Positions 9,699-18,880 of a DNA stretch of 64,000 nt are shown here, piece by piece. Made by a program: the position numbers and the translations under genes. The first letter of the stretch is position 1; each line of letters begins with the position of its first letter. The notes below the pieces were generated by a model. The model did not search any database. It saw only the letters and a program-made list of their open reading frames with translations, and was not told the DNA's origin. Origin of the DNA: Colwellia sp. PAMC 21821 (GTDB lineage: Bacteria > Pseudomonadota > Gammaproteobacteria > Enterobacterales > Alteromonadaceae); the NCBI RefSeq assembly GCF_002077175.1, contig NZ_CP014943.1:1488001-1552000 (forward strand), given 5' to 3'.

Positions 9699-10643
9699 AT
9701 GTCTCCTTTATCAGTTTTACAACCCATAGCTCATCCTGTTTTTACTCAGCATAAAATATCCGTACAAGTTAAGCGCGACGATCTCATTCATCATGTTATT
9801 TCTGGCAATAAATGGCGCAAGCTGAAATACAACTTAGCGCATGCTAAAAATATTGGTGCTGCAGGTGTTATTACTTTTGGCGGCTGTTTTTCTAATCACA
9901 TTCATGCTTGTGCATTCGCCTGCCACCAACAAAAACTGCCTGTTATTGGCATTATTCGAGGCGAAGAGAATAATCAAAATAACTACACATTAGCGTGGGC
10001 TAAACATTGGGAGATGAAGCTAACTTTTGTTGACCGAAAAACTTATCGTATGCGCAATGATGAACATTATTTACAGCAATTACAGCTAAAATACCCTGAC
10101 TACATCATAATTCCTGAAGGTGGCAGCAATGGACTGGCGTTAACTGGTGTCGCTGAAGTGATTGATGAACTCAACCAACAATGCGAATTTGATACCCTAA
10201 TAACACCTGTAGGCAGTGGCGGTACTTTGGCAGGCCTAATTCTAGGTGATAAGTCGCAGCATAACTTACTCGGAATAGCAGTACTAAAACAACAAGGCTA
10301 TCTTGAAAATGAAGTAACCGCCTTGCTACCCTTAAGCAGTAAACATGACAAAAACTGGCGAATAGCGCATGAATTTCACTGTGGTGGATACGCTAAATTT
10401 AGTCCGCAAGACGCAGAAAAAATACGTAATTTTAGTAAGGTAGTTGGTATTGATTTTGAGCCAGTCTATTCAGGGAAAATGATTTTAGCATTACTCGATC
10501 TGATCGAATCAGGTTATTTCCCTGCACATCATCGTATTGTGCTTTTACATACAGGTGGTCTGCAAGGTTTAGCGGGTATGTTTGAGCGCGGCTTACTTAG
10601 TCAAGATGAATGGCCTTCGCTACCTGGGCCATCGGCTCCGTAA
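9699..10643 (+). CDS. PLP-dependent D-cysteine desulfhydrase / ACC-deaminase family protein
   Basis: 314 residues of the fold-type II PLP family that includes D-cysteine desulfhydrase (DcyD) and 1-aminocyclopropane-1-carboxylate deaminase. The cofactor lysine lies in SGNKWRKL (Lys38), a glycine-rich PLP phosphate loop is seen in TPVGSGGTLAG, and the C-terminus has the family block LHTGGLQGLAGMF. The substrate cannot be fixed from sequence; D-cysteine or a related beta-substituted D-amino acid is most likely in marine gammaproteobacteria. It lies alone on the plus strand between mshI and the csrD/mshH homologue. Its last 47 bp overlap the 3' end of that gene on the other strand. Confidence 0.85.
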   Translation: MSPLSVLQPIAHPVFTQHKISVQVKRDDLIHHVISGNKWRKLKYNLAHAKNIGAAGVITFGGCFSNHIHACAFACHQQKLPVIGIIRGEENNQNNYTLAWAKHWEMKLTFVDRKTYRMRNDEHYLQQLQLKYPDYIIIPEGGSNGLALTGVAEVIDELNQQCEFDTLITPVGSGGTLAGLILGDKSQHNLLGIAVLKQQGYLENEVTALLPLSSKHDKNWRIAHEFHCGGYAKFSPQDAEKIRNFSKVVGIDFEPVYSGKMILALLDLIESGYFPAHHRIVLLHTGGLQGLAGMFERGLLSQDEWPSLPGPSAP

Positions 10644-12453
10644 AAAAGTGCCCTTGCCCGCCTTTTACGCCCAGCTGTAGTAACGTGCGCCACTCCGCTT
10701 GTTTTTCCACGCCTAAGGCATACACCGGAATGTTTTTTGCAGCCGCTAGGGTTTTCAAGCTTTGAATAAATACTTGATTCTCTGTTTTTTTATCAATGTC
10801 TATCACGATACTACGGTGTAATTTCATCGCATATATTGGGTAAATATTAATATAATGGGCGCTAACGACATATTGCCCCACTTTGTCAGCAATAATTTTT
10901 ACACCTGCATTGTTTAAAGCCGCTAAAGCTGGCTGTAATTGAGTCAAATTATTTACTAATTGATATTCGCTAACCTCAATCATGATCTTCTCTTTCACTG
11001 CAGGGAAACGGTGCGTTATTGATAAAAATTTATCCGTAAATCCTTCTGAAAGCAGCGAATCAATCGAAATATTAATACTACAATGGTCTTGTTGCTCTTG
11101 CTCATAAGCTAACACGCGACAAACTTGCTCAAGTATCAGTAAATCTATTTGTACTGTTAGTCCACATTTTTTAGCCATAGGAAAGAAAATCCGAGCACTG
11201 ATCATAACGCCATTTTTATCCCTTACTTTTGACAGCACTTCGTGATGTAAAACCTTAGCACTGTCACTCGCAATTACCGGCTGGAAAAAAATAACAAAAC
11301 CATTTCCCTTAATCGCTCCATTAAGAAAGGTTCGCCATTTTAAAGAGCCTTTAGCTTTGACTTCCTCTAACTCGCCAACTTCAAACATAAACCATTGCGA
11401 AGGCCCCTGCAGTTGTGCTGTGCGTAAGGCCATGTCGGCTTCCGACATTACTTGATAAGGTACTTGATCATAACCAAAATAGCTCACTCCGATATGAACA
11501 AACTCTTCTTGATTAATCCCTACGGGCATTACTACAGTTTGTAAGTTTGTTACTAAACGGTCAGCTAATTTTTCCACTTCTTGCATAAAAGCATTTGGAA
11601 GTAATATCGATAATTCATATTCACTTTGTCGTGCAATAAAATAGCTTGGTTGGTTTTGTAATCTTTGCTTAGTGACCTGGATAAGGGATAATAAAAGGGA
11701 CAATGCTTGTTGATAACCATATAAGTTTTGTACCAATTCTAATTCTTTAAATTGAATTAAAAGCACGGCACCTTGAACATCGTCCTCTTTAAGAAACGCT
11801 TGTAACCTATTATCGAAAAATGCTCGGTTACCAATTCGGGTTTCTTGATCGAGTAAAGCACTAGATCTAATACTTTGATCCCAAGCTGTATCGCTAGCCA
11901 CGTTATCTCTTATTTGTTGCTGCAATTGATGAATGGCTAACGTAATAACGCTGGTTTCTTGAGACGAGTCGTCAATATTAATTTCATTCGCAAAGCCCTG
12001 AATCACACTAAGGTTCGCCCAATTTTCCAATTGTTGTAGAGGTTTAAGACTTATTGCCAGCTGCTGTTGTAATATTTTGCGTAGCACGAAGCCAGTAACA
12101 ACTAATGCCAATGTAAAATAAAGTAACAATGGTGAAGTAAAAACAAGATAAACAGGTTGTTGAAAACTTAAATACCATCGACTGTCAGAAATGGCTAACA
12201 GTCTTGAGCCGCTCTCTTTTTCTAAAACCAATCGACCAAGATGAGTGTTCGACAATACAGTGGTACTGGCGTACTGATTAAGTTGTTGTTCATTAAGGCT
12301 TAATGATTCTATCGCATGGTGCTGACTGTTCTGTGCTTGGTAAGCGGCTACCACCGAAAATAGACAAACTAATATATAAACTACTGTCATCATGATAAAC
12401 AGTGTTTTTATCTTAATTCGTTCTAATAGCTTAACCTTCGACAACATGAGCAC
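10597..12453 (-). CDS. csrD: CsrD/MshH-like degenerate GGDEF-EAL regulator
   Basis: 618 residues. Two membrane helices (about 17-36 and 105-125) flank a short periplasmic segment. A HAMP-like linker, a GGDEF domain and an EAL domain follow. Both active sites are degenerate: the GGDEF position reads RQSEY (275-279) and the EAL position reads EVL (405-407), so no cyclic-di-GMP turnover is expected. This pattern fits CsrD (called MshH next to Vibrio MSHA genes), which in E. coli directs RNase E-dependent decay of the CsrB/C RNAs. Its place upstream of mshI agrees, although a plus-strand gene now separates them. The start could be any of the ATGs at residues 1 and 3. Confidence 0.85.
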   Translation of the reverse strand: MLMLSKVKLLERIKIKTLFIMMTVVYILVCLFSVVAAYQAQNSQHHAIESLSLNEQQLNQYASTTVLSNTHLGRLVLEKESGSRLLAISDSRWYLSFQQPVYLVFTSPLLLYFTLALVVTGFVLRKILQQQLAISLKPLQQLENWANLSVIQGFANEINIDDSSQETSVITLAIHQLQQQIRDNVASDTAWDQSIRSSALLDQETRIGNRAFFDNRLQAFLKEDDVQGAVLLIQFKELELVQNLYGYQQALSLLLSLIQVTKQRLQNQPSYFIARQSEYELSILLPNAFMQEVEKLADRLVTNLQTVVMPVGINQEEFVHIGVSYFGYDQVPYQVMSEADMALRTAQLQGPSQWFMFEVGELEEVKAKGSLKWRTFLNGAIKGNGFVIFFQPVIASDSAKVLHHEVLSKVRDKNGVMISARIFFPMAKKCGLTVQIDLLILEQVCRVLAYEQEQQDHCSINISIDSLLSEGFTDKFLSITHRFPAVKEKIMIEVSEYQLVNNLTQLQPALAALNNAGVKIIADKVGQYVVSAHYINIYPIYAMKLHRSIVIDIDKKTENQVFIQSLKTLAAAKNIPVYALGVEKQAEWRTLLQLGVKGGQGHFFTEPMAQVAKAIHLD

Positions 12454-12766
12454 TCCATAGCTATGGAAATCGTTTTTAAGAGCAAGATAACAGCGCTGTG
12501 ATGAGCTACTGAGAATAAAGATCTGATTAAGCCTATTGTAGTTGATAAATACATTAATATTTTTTTAATTACAGTTACTAGCAATTGAACTTAACTTTTA
12601 ATTTGAATGATAAAGTAAACGCTGAAAAATGGCAGACAAACAATGCTTAGTAATTGAATAATAAAAACCTTGAATTATAGATTAAGAAAACCCCTTATTA
12701 TGAGCATAAAAAAACCCTGAATTCATGACGAATTCAGGGTTTTTATTATACGATTACTAGCAGCAA
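12454..12766. other. Intergenic region between rplI and csrD
   Basis: 313 bp. The left end holds the rplI terminator described separately. The remainder is AT-rich and lies upstream of csrD on the minus strand, so it should carry the csrD promoter. No clear promoter, small gene or repeat was recognised. Confidence 0.5.
12708..12745. terminator. Rho-independent terminator of the rpsF-rplI operon
   Basis: A perfect stem of about 15 bp (AAAAACCCTGAATTC paired with its complement) with a 5-nt ATGAC loop, flanked by A and T runs. It lies just downstream of the rplI stop on the minus strand and could also act on plus-strand transcripts. Confidence 0.85.
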
Positions 12767-13219
12767 TTAAGCTTGAGCAATAACAACAACTTTAATTGTT
12801 GCATCTACATCGTTGTGCACGTGAATTACGATATCGAATTCACCTGTTTCACGGATGCTACCTAGTGGTAAGCGTACTTCAGCTTTAACAACTTCAACAC
12901 CAGCTTCAGTGATTGCATCAGCAATATCACGCGTACCAATTGAACCGAATAATTTACCTTCGTCACCGGCTTTAGAAGCGATAGTGATTTCAGCTAATTC
13001 AGTTAATTTAGCAGCACGTGCTTCAGAAGCACTAAGTTGCTCAGCTAATTTTTTCTCTAAGTCAGCGCGACGAGCTTCAAAGTGCTCAACGTTTGCTTTA
13101 GAGGCAAAAACAGCTTTGCCTTTAGGTAGTAAAAAGTTACGAGCGTAACCAGATTTAACAGTTACCTTGTCACCAAGGCCGCCTAATTTGGCGATTTTAT
13201 CAAGAAGTATTACTTCCAT
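12767..13219 (-). CDS. rplI: 50S ribosomal protein bL9
   Basis: 150 residues. The N-terminal RNA-binding domain begins [17 protein letters not shown], a long connecting helix follows at about 40-75, and the C-terminal rRNA-binding domain completes the protein, as in all bL9 proteins. The ATG chosen here has an AAGGGG ribosome site 8 nt upstream and matches the family start; an in-frame TTG two codons earlier is less likely. It is the last gene of the rpsF-priB-rpsR-rplI operon, 21 bp after rpsR, and is followed by a strong terminator. Confidence 0.97.
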   Translation of the reverse strand: MEVILLDKIAKLGGLGDKVTVKSGYARNFLLPKGKAVFASKANVEHFEARRADLEKKLAEQLSASEARAAKLTELAEITIASKAGDEGKLFGSIGTRDIADAITEAGVEVVKAEVRLPLGSIRETGEFDIVIHVHNDVDATIKVVVIAQA

Positions 13220-13240
13220 TTTCAAAACCCCTTATTTAGG

Positions 13241-13468
13241 TTACTTATGTAAATCAGTATATGGTAATAATGCTAAGTAACGAGCACGCTTGATCGCACG
13301 ACCAAGTTGACGTTGATATTTAGCACTTGTACCAGTAATACGGCTAGGAACAATTTTACCACTTTCAGTGATATAGTTTTTTAGTACAGCTGTATCTTTA
13401 TAATCGATTGCAGCAGCACCTTCCGCTGAAAAGCGGCAGAACTTGCGACGTCTAAAAAAACGAGACAT
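13241..13468 (-). CDS. rpsR: 30S ribosomal protein bS18
   Basis: 75 residues, identical in plan to E. coli bS18 ([16 protein letters not shown] at the start, [21 protein letters not shown] in the middle, [11 protein letters not shown] at the end). It binds bS6 on the 30S platform. It lies between priB and rplI in the conserved operon order, so the genes are probably translated from one message starting before rpsF. Confidence 0.98.
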   Translation of the reverse strand: MSRFFRRRKFCRFSAEGAAAIDYKDTAVLKNYITESGKIVPSRITGTSAKYQRQLGRAIKRARYLALLPYTDLHK

Positions 13469-13533
13469 GGATTTCTCCTAATATGGCTTACTGTATTAAG
13501 GTGAAAATCACCGTTAAATATGTATAGCCTAAA

Positions 13534-13848
13534 TTAAATCATTTCAATTTGTTGGGCATGTAATACTAAAAGCGGATTACCGTTTCTAGATTCATGACGG
13601 TTTATAAAACCAGTCACTTTAACATTACAGCCTTCAATTAAATCACGAGTTAAGTGTTGTGACACTTTGCCGGTTGCAACAACTTGTATTCGAACAAACG
13701 CTTGTCTGTTCATGCCTGCTTCATTTTGAATAGACTTGTGGTCCATTGAAAACTGACAGTGCTGAATACCCGCTGGGCTAGTTGACGTTTTAGGTGGCTT
13801 TACCACATGTCCGGTCAATACTAAGCAATTCTCTTGGCTATTATTCAT
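13534..13848 (-). CDS. priB: Primosomal replication protein N (PriB)
   Basis: 104 residues forming a single OB-fold, the size of E. coli PriB. It binds single-stranded DNA and links PriA to DnaT during restart of stalled forks. N-terminal ENCLVLTGHVVKPPKTSTSPAGIQHCQF and the later VQVVATGKVSQHLTR-like stretch are family features. Its presence between rpsF and rpsR is a gammaproteobacterial arrangement in which a replication gene is embedded in a ribosomal operon. Confidence 0.95.
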   Translation of the reverse strand: MNNSQENCLVLTGHVVKPPKTSTSPAGIQHCQFSMDHKSIQNEAGMNRQAFVRIQVVATGKVSQHLTRDLIEGCNVKVTGFINRHESRNGNPLLVLHAQQIEMI

Positions 13849-13871
13849 AGTAAGAGCAGGTCACAGGTTAC

Positions 13872-14318
13872 TTATTCTTCGCTCGCAGCTTCTTCTGCTT
13901 TTGGTGCTTCGGCAGCTGGTGCTTCAACATCTGATGCTTCAGTAGCTGGTGCGTCAGTAACCTCTTTCTTCACTTCGCGACGTTCATCACGACGGTCTTC
14001 TTTAGCAACAGCCATAGCTGAAGCTTCAGTAACCGCGTCTTTAGTACGCATGATCATGTTACGTATAACAACATCGTTATAACGGAAAGAAGTTTCTAAT
14101 TCATCAATAGCTGCTTGAGGCGCTTCAATGTTAATTAAAACATAGTGTGCTTTGTGCAATTTATTGATTGGGTAAGCTAATTGGCGACGGCCCCAGTCTT
14201 CTAGACGGTGGATTTTGCCTTCAGCATTAGTGACGATGTCACTGTAACGCTGAATCATAGCTGGTACTTGTTCACTCTGGTCAGGGTGAACCATAAATAC
14301 GATTTCGTAATGACGCAT
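13872..14318 (-). CDS. rpsF: 30S ribosomal protein bS6
   Basis: 148 residues. The first 95 or so form the bS6 ferredoxin-like fold ([39 protein letters not shown]). The rest is a long acidic, Ala/Glu-rich tail, longer than the poly-Glu tail region of E. coli bS6 and typical of marine relatives. In E. coli the tail is modified by RimK, so this one may be too. A good ribosome site (AAGGAG) lies 8 nt before the ATG. It is first in its operon, behind the leader and promoter described separately. Confidence 0.97.
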   Translation of the reverse strand: MRHYEIVFMVHPDQSEQVPAMIQRYSDIVTNAEGKIHRLEDWGRRQLAYPINKLHKAHYVLINIEAPQAAIDELETSFRYNDVVIRNMIMRTKDAVTEASAMAVAKEDRRDERREVKKEVTDAPATEASDVEAPAAEAPKAEEAASEE

Positions 14319-14325
14319 TACGAGC

Positions 14326-14376
14326 TCCTTACGGTTGTAGCCTCATTATCTGGCTCAGCCACACCAGTTGAGGCAA
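14326..14376 (-). promoter_or_regulatory. Candidate bS6:bS18 autoregulatory leader of rpsF
   Basis: On the minus strand, just before the rpsF ribosome site, GCCTCA (14369-14374) pairs with TGAGGC (14340-14345). Inside it, CTGG (14364-14367) pairs with CCAG (14350-14353). An ACCG element leads into the AAGGAG ribosome site. A helix with an ACCG element near the rpsF start is the known binding site for the S6:S18 complex in many bacteria, used for feedback control. The pairing is seen directly; the regulatory role is inferred. Confidence 0.55.
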
Positions 14377-14409
14377 GGAACAAAAGTTCAGGCTGAATTA
14401 AGGACGCGT

Positions 14410-14438
14410 ATTGTAGGGAAAATAAGCAAAAAAGGCAA
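14410..14438 (-). promoter_or_regulatory. Sigma-70 promoter of the rpsF operon
   Basis: Minus-strand TTGCCT (14433-14438) and TACAAT (14410-14415) are separated by exactly 17 bp, a near-consensus promoter. A GC-containing discriminator (ACGCG) follows the -10 box, as is usual for stringently controlled ribosomal promoters. The transcript would start near 14402 and include the leader. Confidence 0.7.
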
Positions 14439-14610
14439 GCGGATGCTTCATATAGTTTAGTTATTAAATTTTAAACTTAATATTCATTCACTTGGCGGAG
14501 TTTTATCTAATGTTCTGGTTGGCTAAAACTAATTGAATTGGTTTTTAAAAAGCAGGTTAAGCAGAAACTAATAAGTAGAATTAAGCGCTGAGCTGGTAAA
14601 AGCCAGGCTT

Positions 14611-14656
14611 ATAAAAATTTCAGCTGAATGCATCGATATTCAATAAATTCAGCTGA
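14611..14656 (-). terminator. Probable terminator of rlmB/rnr transcript
   Basis: On the minus strand TCAGCTGAAT (14647-14656) and ATTCAGCTGA (14620-14629) form a perfect 10-bp stem with a 17-nt loop, followed by AATTTTTAT. It lies 16 bp after the rlmB stop. The loop is longer than usual. Confidence 0.6.
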
Positions 14657-14671
14657 CTATTTATGTTTTTT

Positions 14672-15430
14672 TTACACGGCTAATCGTTGACGCACGATCT
14701 CAAACAAACAAATACCGGTTGCAACCGATACATTTAAGCTTGAAACACTGCCAGCCATCGGTAATTTAACCAATTGATCGCAGTTTTCGCGGGTTAAACG
14801 ACGCATGCCTTTCCCTTCAGCCCCCATCACTAACGCCATTGGGCCGGCTAATTTCACGTCGTAAAGGCAAGTATCTGTTTCCCCTGCCGTGCCAATAATC
14901 CACACGCCCATTTGTTGTAGGGCTTTCATGGTTCGAGATAAATTGGTCACTTGCACTAATGGCACACTCTCGGCAGCGCCAACAGCCACTTTTCGAACCG
15001 TTGCAGTTAAGCGCGCAGCGTTATCTTTAGGTACTATAATCGCTTGCACACCTGCGGCATCGGCATTTCGTAAACATGCGCCTAGATTGTGCGGGTCAGT
15101 AACACCATCTAATATTAATAAAAATGGCGCTTGTTCTTTACGCTCTGCTTCTGCAAGAATGTCTTCTAAATCGGCTTCAGTGAATACTTTACCAGGCTTT
15201 ACACGTGCCACAACACCTTGATGTTGCTCGCCTTCAGTTTTATCATCTAGCACTTTACGACTCGCCATTTGTGCAGGAATGCCGTATTGTTGCGCTAAGT
15301 TAGTAATTGGCATTAAACGGTCATCTTCACGTCCTTTAAGCAACCATAACTCGATAAATCTTTCAGGAGCATGTTCAATGAGGGCTTTTACTGCGTGGAT
15401 GCCGAATACTAATTCTTCTTGCTTTGCCAT
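14672..15430 (-). CDS. rlmB: 23S rRNA 2'-O-methyltransferase RlmB (G2251)
   Basis: 252 residues from the start [17 protein letters not shown], which matches RlmB; a longer frame upstream is not conserved-looking. The N-terminal substrate-binding domain (about 5-80) is followed by the SpoU domain with the three trefoil-knot motifs: [22 protein letters not shown] (split here by rules only), [17 protein letters not shown] and [17 protein letters not shown]. It methylates the ribose of G2251 in the peptidyl-transferase P loop using S-adenosylmethionine. It lies downstream of rnr, the usual rnr-rlmB pairing, with a 244-bp gap. Confidence 0.96.
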   Translation of the reverse strand: MAKQEELVFGIHAVKALIEHAPERFIELWLLKGREDDRLMPITNLAQQYGIPAQMASRKVLDDKTEGEQHQGVVARVKPGKVFTEADLEDILAEAERKEQAPFLLILDGVTDPHNLGACLRNADAAGVQAIIVPKDNAARLTATVRKVAVGAAESVPLVQVTNLSRTMKALQQMGVWIIGTAGETDTCLYDVKLAGPMALVMGAEGKGMRRLTRENCDQLVKLPMAGSVSSLNVSVATGICLFEIVRQRLAV

Positions 15431-15547
15431 AAACTTATTTCTTTCTCTGTTAATTACTTTATACCAATTTGACCATTCATTAATCAAATTAATATTACAT
15501 GTCTTTGTCACTATACAAGTGACAACATAAGACCGGATTTTCGCATC

Positions 15548-15576
15548 AAGTTGACGGCATAAATGCCGACCTACAA
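15548..15576. repeat. Short REP-like palindrome in the rlmB-rnr gap
   Basis: CGGCAT (15555-15560) and ATGCCG (15563-15568) form a perfect 6-bp stem with a 2-nt loop, inside a GTAGGTCGGCATTTATGCCG-type element as read on the minus strand. Similar short sequences recur between genes in many marine gammaproteobacterial genomes, from memory; only one copy is seen in this window. Confidence 0.45.
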
Positions 15577-15674
15577 GTGATTACCTTGCCTTTAAAAGGA
15601 CTAATCTAAATGGTACGCGTTATTAGATTGCTGAATTACATCATCTAACAACGCATTTACTATGGCTTTGCTTA

Positions 15675-18140
15675 TTAAACACCTGTTTTACGTGCATTTT
15701 TACCAGGACGCTTTTTTCTCGCCTTACGCTTTTTCGCTTTAGTCGTTGTTTTATCGCTAGCTTTATCGGCAGCTTTAACCGGCTTTTTACTTGGTTTAGC
15801 TTTTTCATCAAAACTTGCTTTTGCGTCTTGTGATGTTGACTTGCCAGCAGAGCGCTTACCGCGTTTATGCTTATCCGAGCTTCTGCTTTTTGTCGTTGGT
15901 TTAGCACGCTTTATAACGGCATTTGCACCGGCTAATGCTAAATCAATTTTTTTCTCATCAAGATTAACCGCAGCAACTTGCACTTCTACCGTATCGCCAA
16001 TGTGATACTTAGCACCGGTGTTTTCACCTGTTAAGCACATGCGCACATCGTCAAAGTGGTAATAGTCATGACCTAATGAGGTTATATGCACTAACCCTTC
16101 AATGTGTAAATCAGCTAAACGCACAAATAAACCAAAGTTGGTCACCGTGGATATGACACCGGTAAAAGTATCACCAACATGGTCTTGCATATATTCACAT
16201 TTCAGCCAATCTGAGACATCACGCGTGGCATCGTCAGCACGACGTTCGGTCATAGAGCAATGTTCACCAAGCTCTATCACCGCTTCAGGTGTATAGCTAT
16301 GTGCGCCTGCATTCGCTTCATCTTTAGCTTGCTCATCTAAAATAGCTTTAATAACACGATGTACCACTAGATCTGGGTAACGACGTATGGGCGAAGTAAA
16401 GTGGCTATATGATGGCAGTGCTAGGCCAAAGTGGCCGATATTGTCGCTTTGATAAACCGCTTGGCGCATAGAACGCAACAGCATGGTTTGAATAAGCTCT
16501 TGATCCGGACGGTCGGCAATTTTCTCTAATATATGACAATAGTCTTTCGGCTCAGGCTGTGTTTTACGTTCTCCCATGGAAGATAGGTCAAGTCCAAGCT
16601 CGTTAACATAACTGATAAAGTTATTATATTTGTCTTCACTTGGCTTATCGTGCACACGAAATAAACCGGGCTTTTTATGTTTTTCAATGAACTCTGCTGT
16701 CGCAACGTTAGCTAAAATCATACATTCTTCAATGATTTTATGCGCGTCGTTGCGCACCATTGCCACGATAGACTCTATTTTTCTATCACTGTTAAAAAGA
16801 AACTGCGACTCTGTCGTTTCAAAAGCAATAGCACCACGTTCTGTTCTTGCCTTGCTTAGCACGTGATACATGGTATTTAGGTTTTCTAAATCAGGAATCA
16901 GTGCTTGATATTGTGTGCGTAATTCTGCGCGGTAGTCTTCGTCTTTTTGCTCAGGGTTTACACCTAAAATAGTCGCGACTTTGCTATAAGTAAAACGCGC
17001 GTGGGAGCGCATTACGGCAGAATAAAATTTCGATCCTGATAATTCTCCTAAAGCAGAAATGTCCATTTCGCAAACCATACAAAGTCGGTCAACATCTGGG
17101 TTTAATGAACACAGGCCATTGGAGAGTTTTTCCGGTAACATAGGAATAACTTGGCTAGGAAAATAAACTGAATTACCACGAGAGATTGCTTCTTCATCTA
17201 ATGCGGTTTTATCACGCACGTAATAACTCACATCAGCAATCGCCACCCATAAGGTCCAACCGCCGCCAGCATTAGGTTTACAATATACCGCATCGTCAAA
17301 ATCTCGTGCATCTTCGCCATCAATGGTGACTAAAGGTAAATCGCGTAAATCTTTTCTTGGTGCTTTTGCTGATTCTTCAACTTCATCAGCAATACCGCTA
17401 ACTTCGGCAATAACTTCTGGCGAAAATTGATTTGGAAGATCATGTTCACGCAAGGCTATTTCAATTTCCATCCCCGGCGCCATGTGTTCACCGAGCACTT
17501 CAATAACTTCACCCACCGCATTTGAACGCTTAGTCGGTCTTTGAATAACATGAACAACTACAACTTCGCCATGACGAGCGCCTAATTTTTTATCCGGCTG
17601 GATAAGAATTTCTTGCTGAATACGCGCATCATCAGGGACAACAGAAGCGATATGATGATCAACATAAAACCGCCCAACAACCCCGGCAGTACGTGGTTTA
17701 ATTACGTCGAGTATTTTTACTTCTTTGCGACCTTTTCGGTCTGTGCGGTCTATCAATATCGCTTCTACAATATCACCGTGGATTACACGTTTCATTTCAT
17801 AAGATGATATATAGAAGTCTTTGTCACCATCGTCTGGCGCAAAGAAGCCAAAACCATCACGATGACCGATGACTTTACCGGTTAACACATCACTACGGTT
17901 TGCGACAGCATATTGCTTAAACTTATTAAACACAATTTGGCCACTATTTTCCATGGCACGTAAACGGTGTTTTACCCCAACCACCATATCTTCATCAGTA
18001 TATTGTAATTGCTTGATAAGGGCTTTAAACGTAGGCGGGATGTTAGATTTTTCGATCAGCGACAATAGCAGCTCACGGCTTGCTACGGGTTTATCATATT
18101 TGTCAGCTTCACGCTGTTTGTGCGGGTCTTTATTGGTCAC
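15675..18140 (-). CDS. rnr: Ribonuclease R
   Basis: 821 residues, the size of E. coli RNase R. Order of domains: N-terminal helix-turn-helix-like region (about 20-80), two cold-shock domains (about 85-245), RNB catalytic domain with the acidic active site DGEDARDFDDAV (274-285), an S1 domain (about 645-730), and a Lys/Arg-rich tail (about 735-821). It is a processive 3'-5' exoribonuclease that degrades structured RNA, important in the cold. The basic tail produces a spurious overlapping reading frame. Its neighbours are rlmB downstream and motX upstream, all on minus. Confidence 0.97.
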   Translation of the reverse strand: MTNKDPHKQREADKYDKPVASRELLLSLIEKSNIPPTFKALIKQLQYTDEDMVVGVKHRLRAMENSGQIVFNKFKQYAVANRSDVLTGKVIGHRDGFGFFAPDDGDKDFYISSYEMKRVIHGDIVEAILIDRTDRKGRKEVKILDVIKPRTAGVVGRFYVDHHIASVVPDDARIQQEILIQPDKKLGARHGEVVVVHVIQRPTKRSNAVGEVIEVLGEHMAPGMEIEIALREHDLPNQFSPEVIAEVSGIADEVEESAKAPRKDLRDLPLVTIDGEDARDFDDAVYCKPNAGGGWTLWVAIADVSYYVRDKTALDEEAISRGNSVYFPSQVIPMLPEKLSNGLCSLNPDVDRLCMVCEMDISALGELSGSKFYSAVMRSHARFTYSKVATILGVNPEQKDEDYRAELRTQYQALIPDLENLNTMYHVLSKARTERGAIAFETTESQFLFNSDRKIESIVAMVRNDAHKIIEECMILANVATAEFIEKHKKPGLFRVHDKPSEDKYNNFISYVNELGLDLSSMGERKTQPEPKDYCHILEKIADRPDQELIQTMLLRSMRQAVYQSDNIGHFGLALPSYSHFTSPIRRYPDLVVHRVIKAILDEQAKDEANAGAHSYTPEAVIELGEHCSMTERRADDATRDVSDWLKCEYMQDHVGDTFTGVISTVTNFGLFVRLADLHIEGLVHITSLGHDYYHFDDVRMCLTGENTGAKYHIGDTVEVQVAAVNLDEKKIDLALAGANAVIKRAKPTTKSRSSDKHKRGKRSAGKSTSQDAKASFDEKAKPSKKPVKAADKASDKTTTKAKKRKARKKRPGKNARKTGV

Positions 18141-18253
18141 ATTTATTCATTAATGGTTTTTTTTGTAGTATATCGTAGATTAACTATATACCCAAGCGAG
18201 ATAAAAACCTGAAACAATAACTCATCAACGCAATACTTTGCCGCCCATAGCGG

Positions 18254-18880
18254 TTAATACTTTCCGTTACTAGCCGCATTAACGACCCGTTCAGGCATTT
18301 TTTGCGCTAGTTTCACTAAATGCTGTGCGATAATTTTATGTTCTTTTTTATCGTCAGTAACTGATTGATGTAATTGCGTATAAAGCTGTGGGAAATCAAG
18401 CGGACTACCATGACCCGCTAAATACAAATCGGCTAATCGAAGCTGCGCTTTTAAATTATTTAGCGCCGCCGACTCTTTTAGAAAAATAAGTGCTTGATTG
18501 ATATCAACTTGCACAAACTTGCCAACATGATAATAGCGCCCCATTTGCTCTAAAGCTTCAGATAAGCCCTGATCGGCAGAAGCTTGCATGTAATGTAATC
18601 CTAACGGCACATCTTTTTTCACACACACACCATAAGCAAGCATATCGCCCCAAAGAAATTGATATGAAGGCATTTGAGATTTTACCGCCCGCGCTTCAAT
18701 ATCTTGTACTAATTGGCAGTCATCAATAACGACTTGGCTTAAATGTTTGTTTTCTTTTATTAAATCAAGTAATACGTTATCACTATAAATTTGCACCGCG
18801 GTTAGCTCAGCCGCTGAAGCGCTAATAATCTGCGTAAAAGTAAATAAGATTGCTATAAGTAGTTTTTGCATTGGTTGCAT
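18254..18880 (-). CDS. motX: Sodium-type polar flagellar motor protein MotX
   Basis: 208 residues from the chosen ATG, which has GAGG close upstream; an ATG three codons later would give the signal peptide MQKLLIAILFTFTQIISASA directly. The mature part is built of Sel1-like (TPR-type) repeats, with blocks IKENKHLSQVVIDDCQLVQD, FLWGDMLAYGVCV and LEQMGRYYHVGKFVQVD that closely resemble Vibrio MotX. MotX joins MotY in the T ring under the outer membrane and is needed for the Na+-driven PomAB stator. Placement next to rnr is also seen in Vibrio. General Sel1 proteins are the alternative, but the Cys spacing and blocks favour MotX. Confidence 0.88.
   Translation of the reverse strand: MQPMQKLLIAILFTFTQIISASAAELTAVQIYSDNVLLDLIKENKHLSQVVIDDCQLVQDIEARAVKSQMPSYQFLWGDMLAYGVCVKKDVPLGLHYMQASADQGLSEALEQMGRYYHVGKFVQVDINQALIFLKESAALNNLKAQLRLADLYLAGHGSPLDFPQLYTQLHQSVTDDKKEHKIIAQHLVKLAQKMPERVVNAASNGKY

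Larger units (their letters stand above)
14319..14671. other. Intergenic region between rpsF and rlmB
   Basis: 353 bp. The right-hand part for rlmB holds a terminator (14611-14656) and the left-hand part holds the rpsF leader and promoter, all listed separately. About 170 bp between them (14440-14610) is AT-rich with nothing recognised. Confidence 0.5.

Noticed and set aside
15641..15907. 88-residue basic frame overlapping the 3' end of rnr
   Set aside because: It is an out-of-frame reading of the Lys/Arg-rich tail of RNase R; the in-frame protein is full length and the shadow has no family features.
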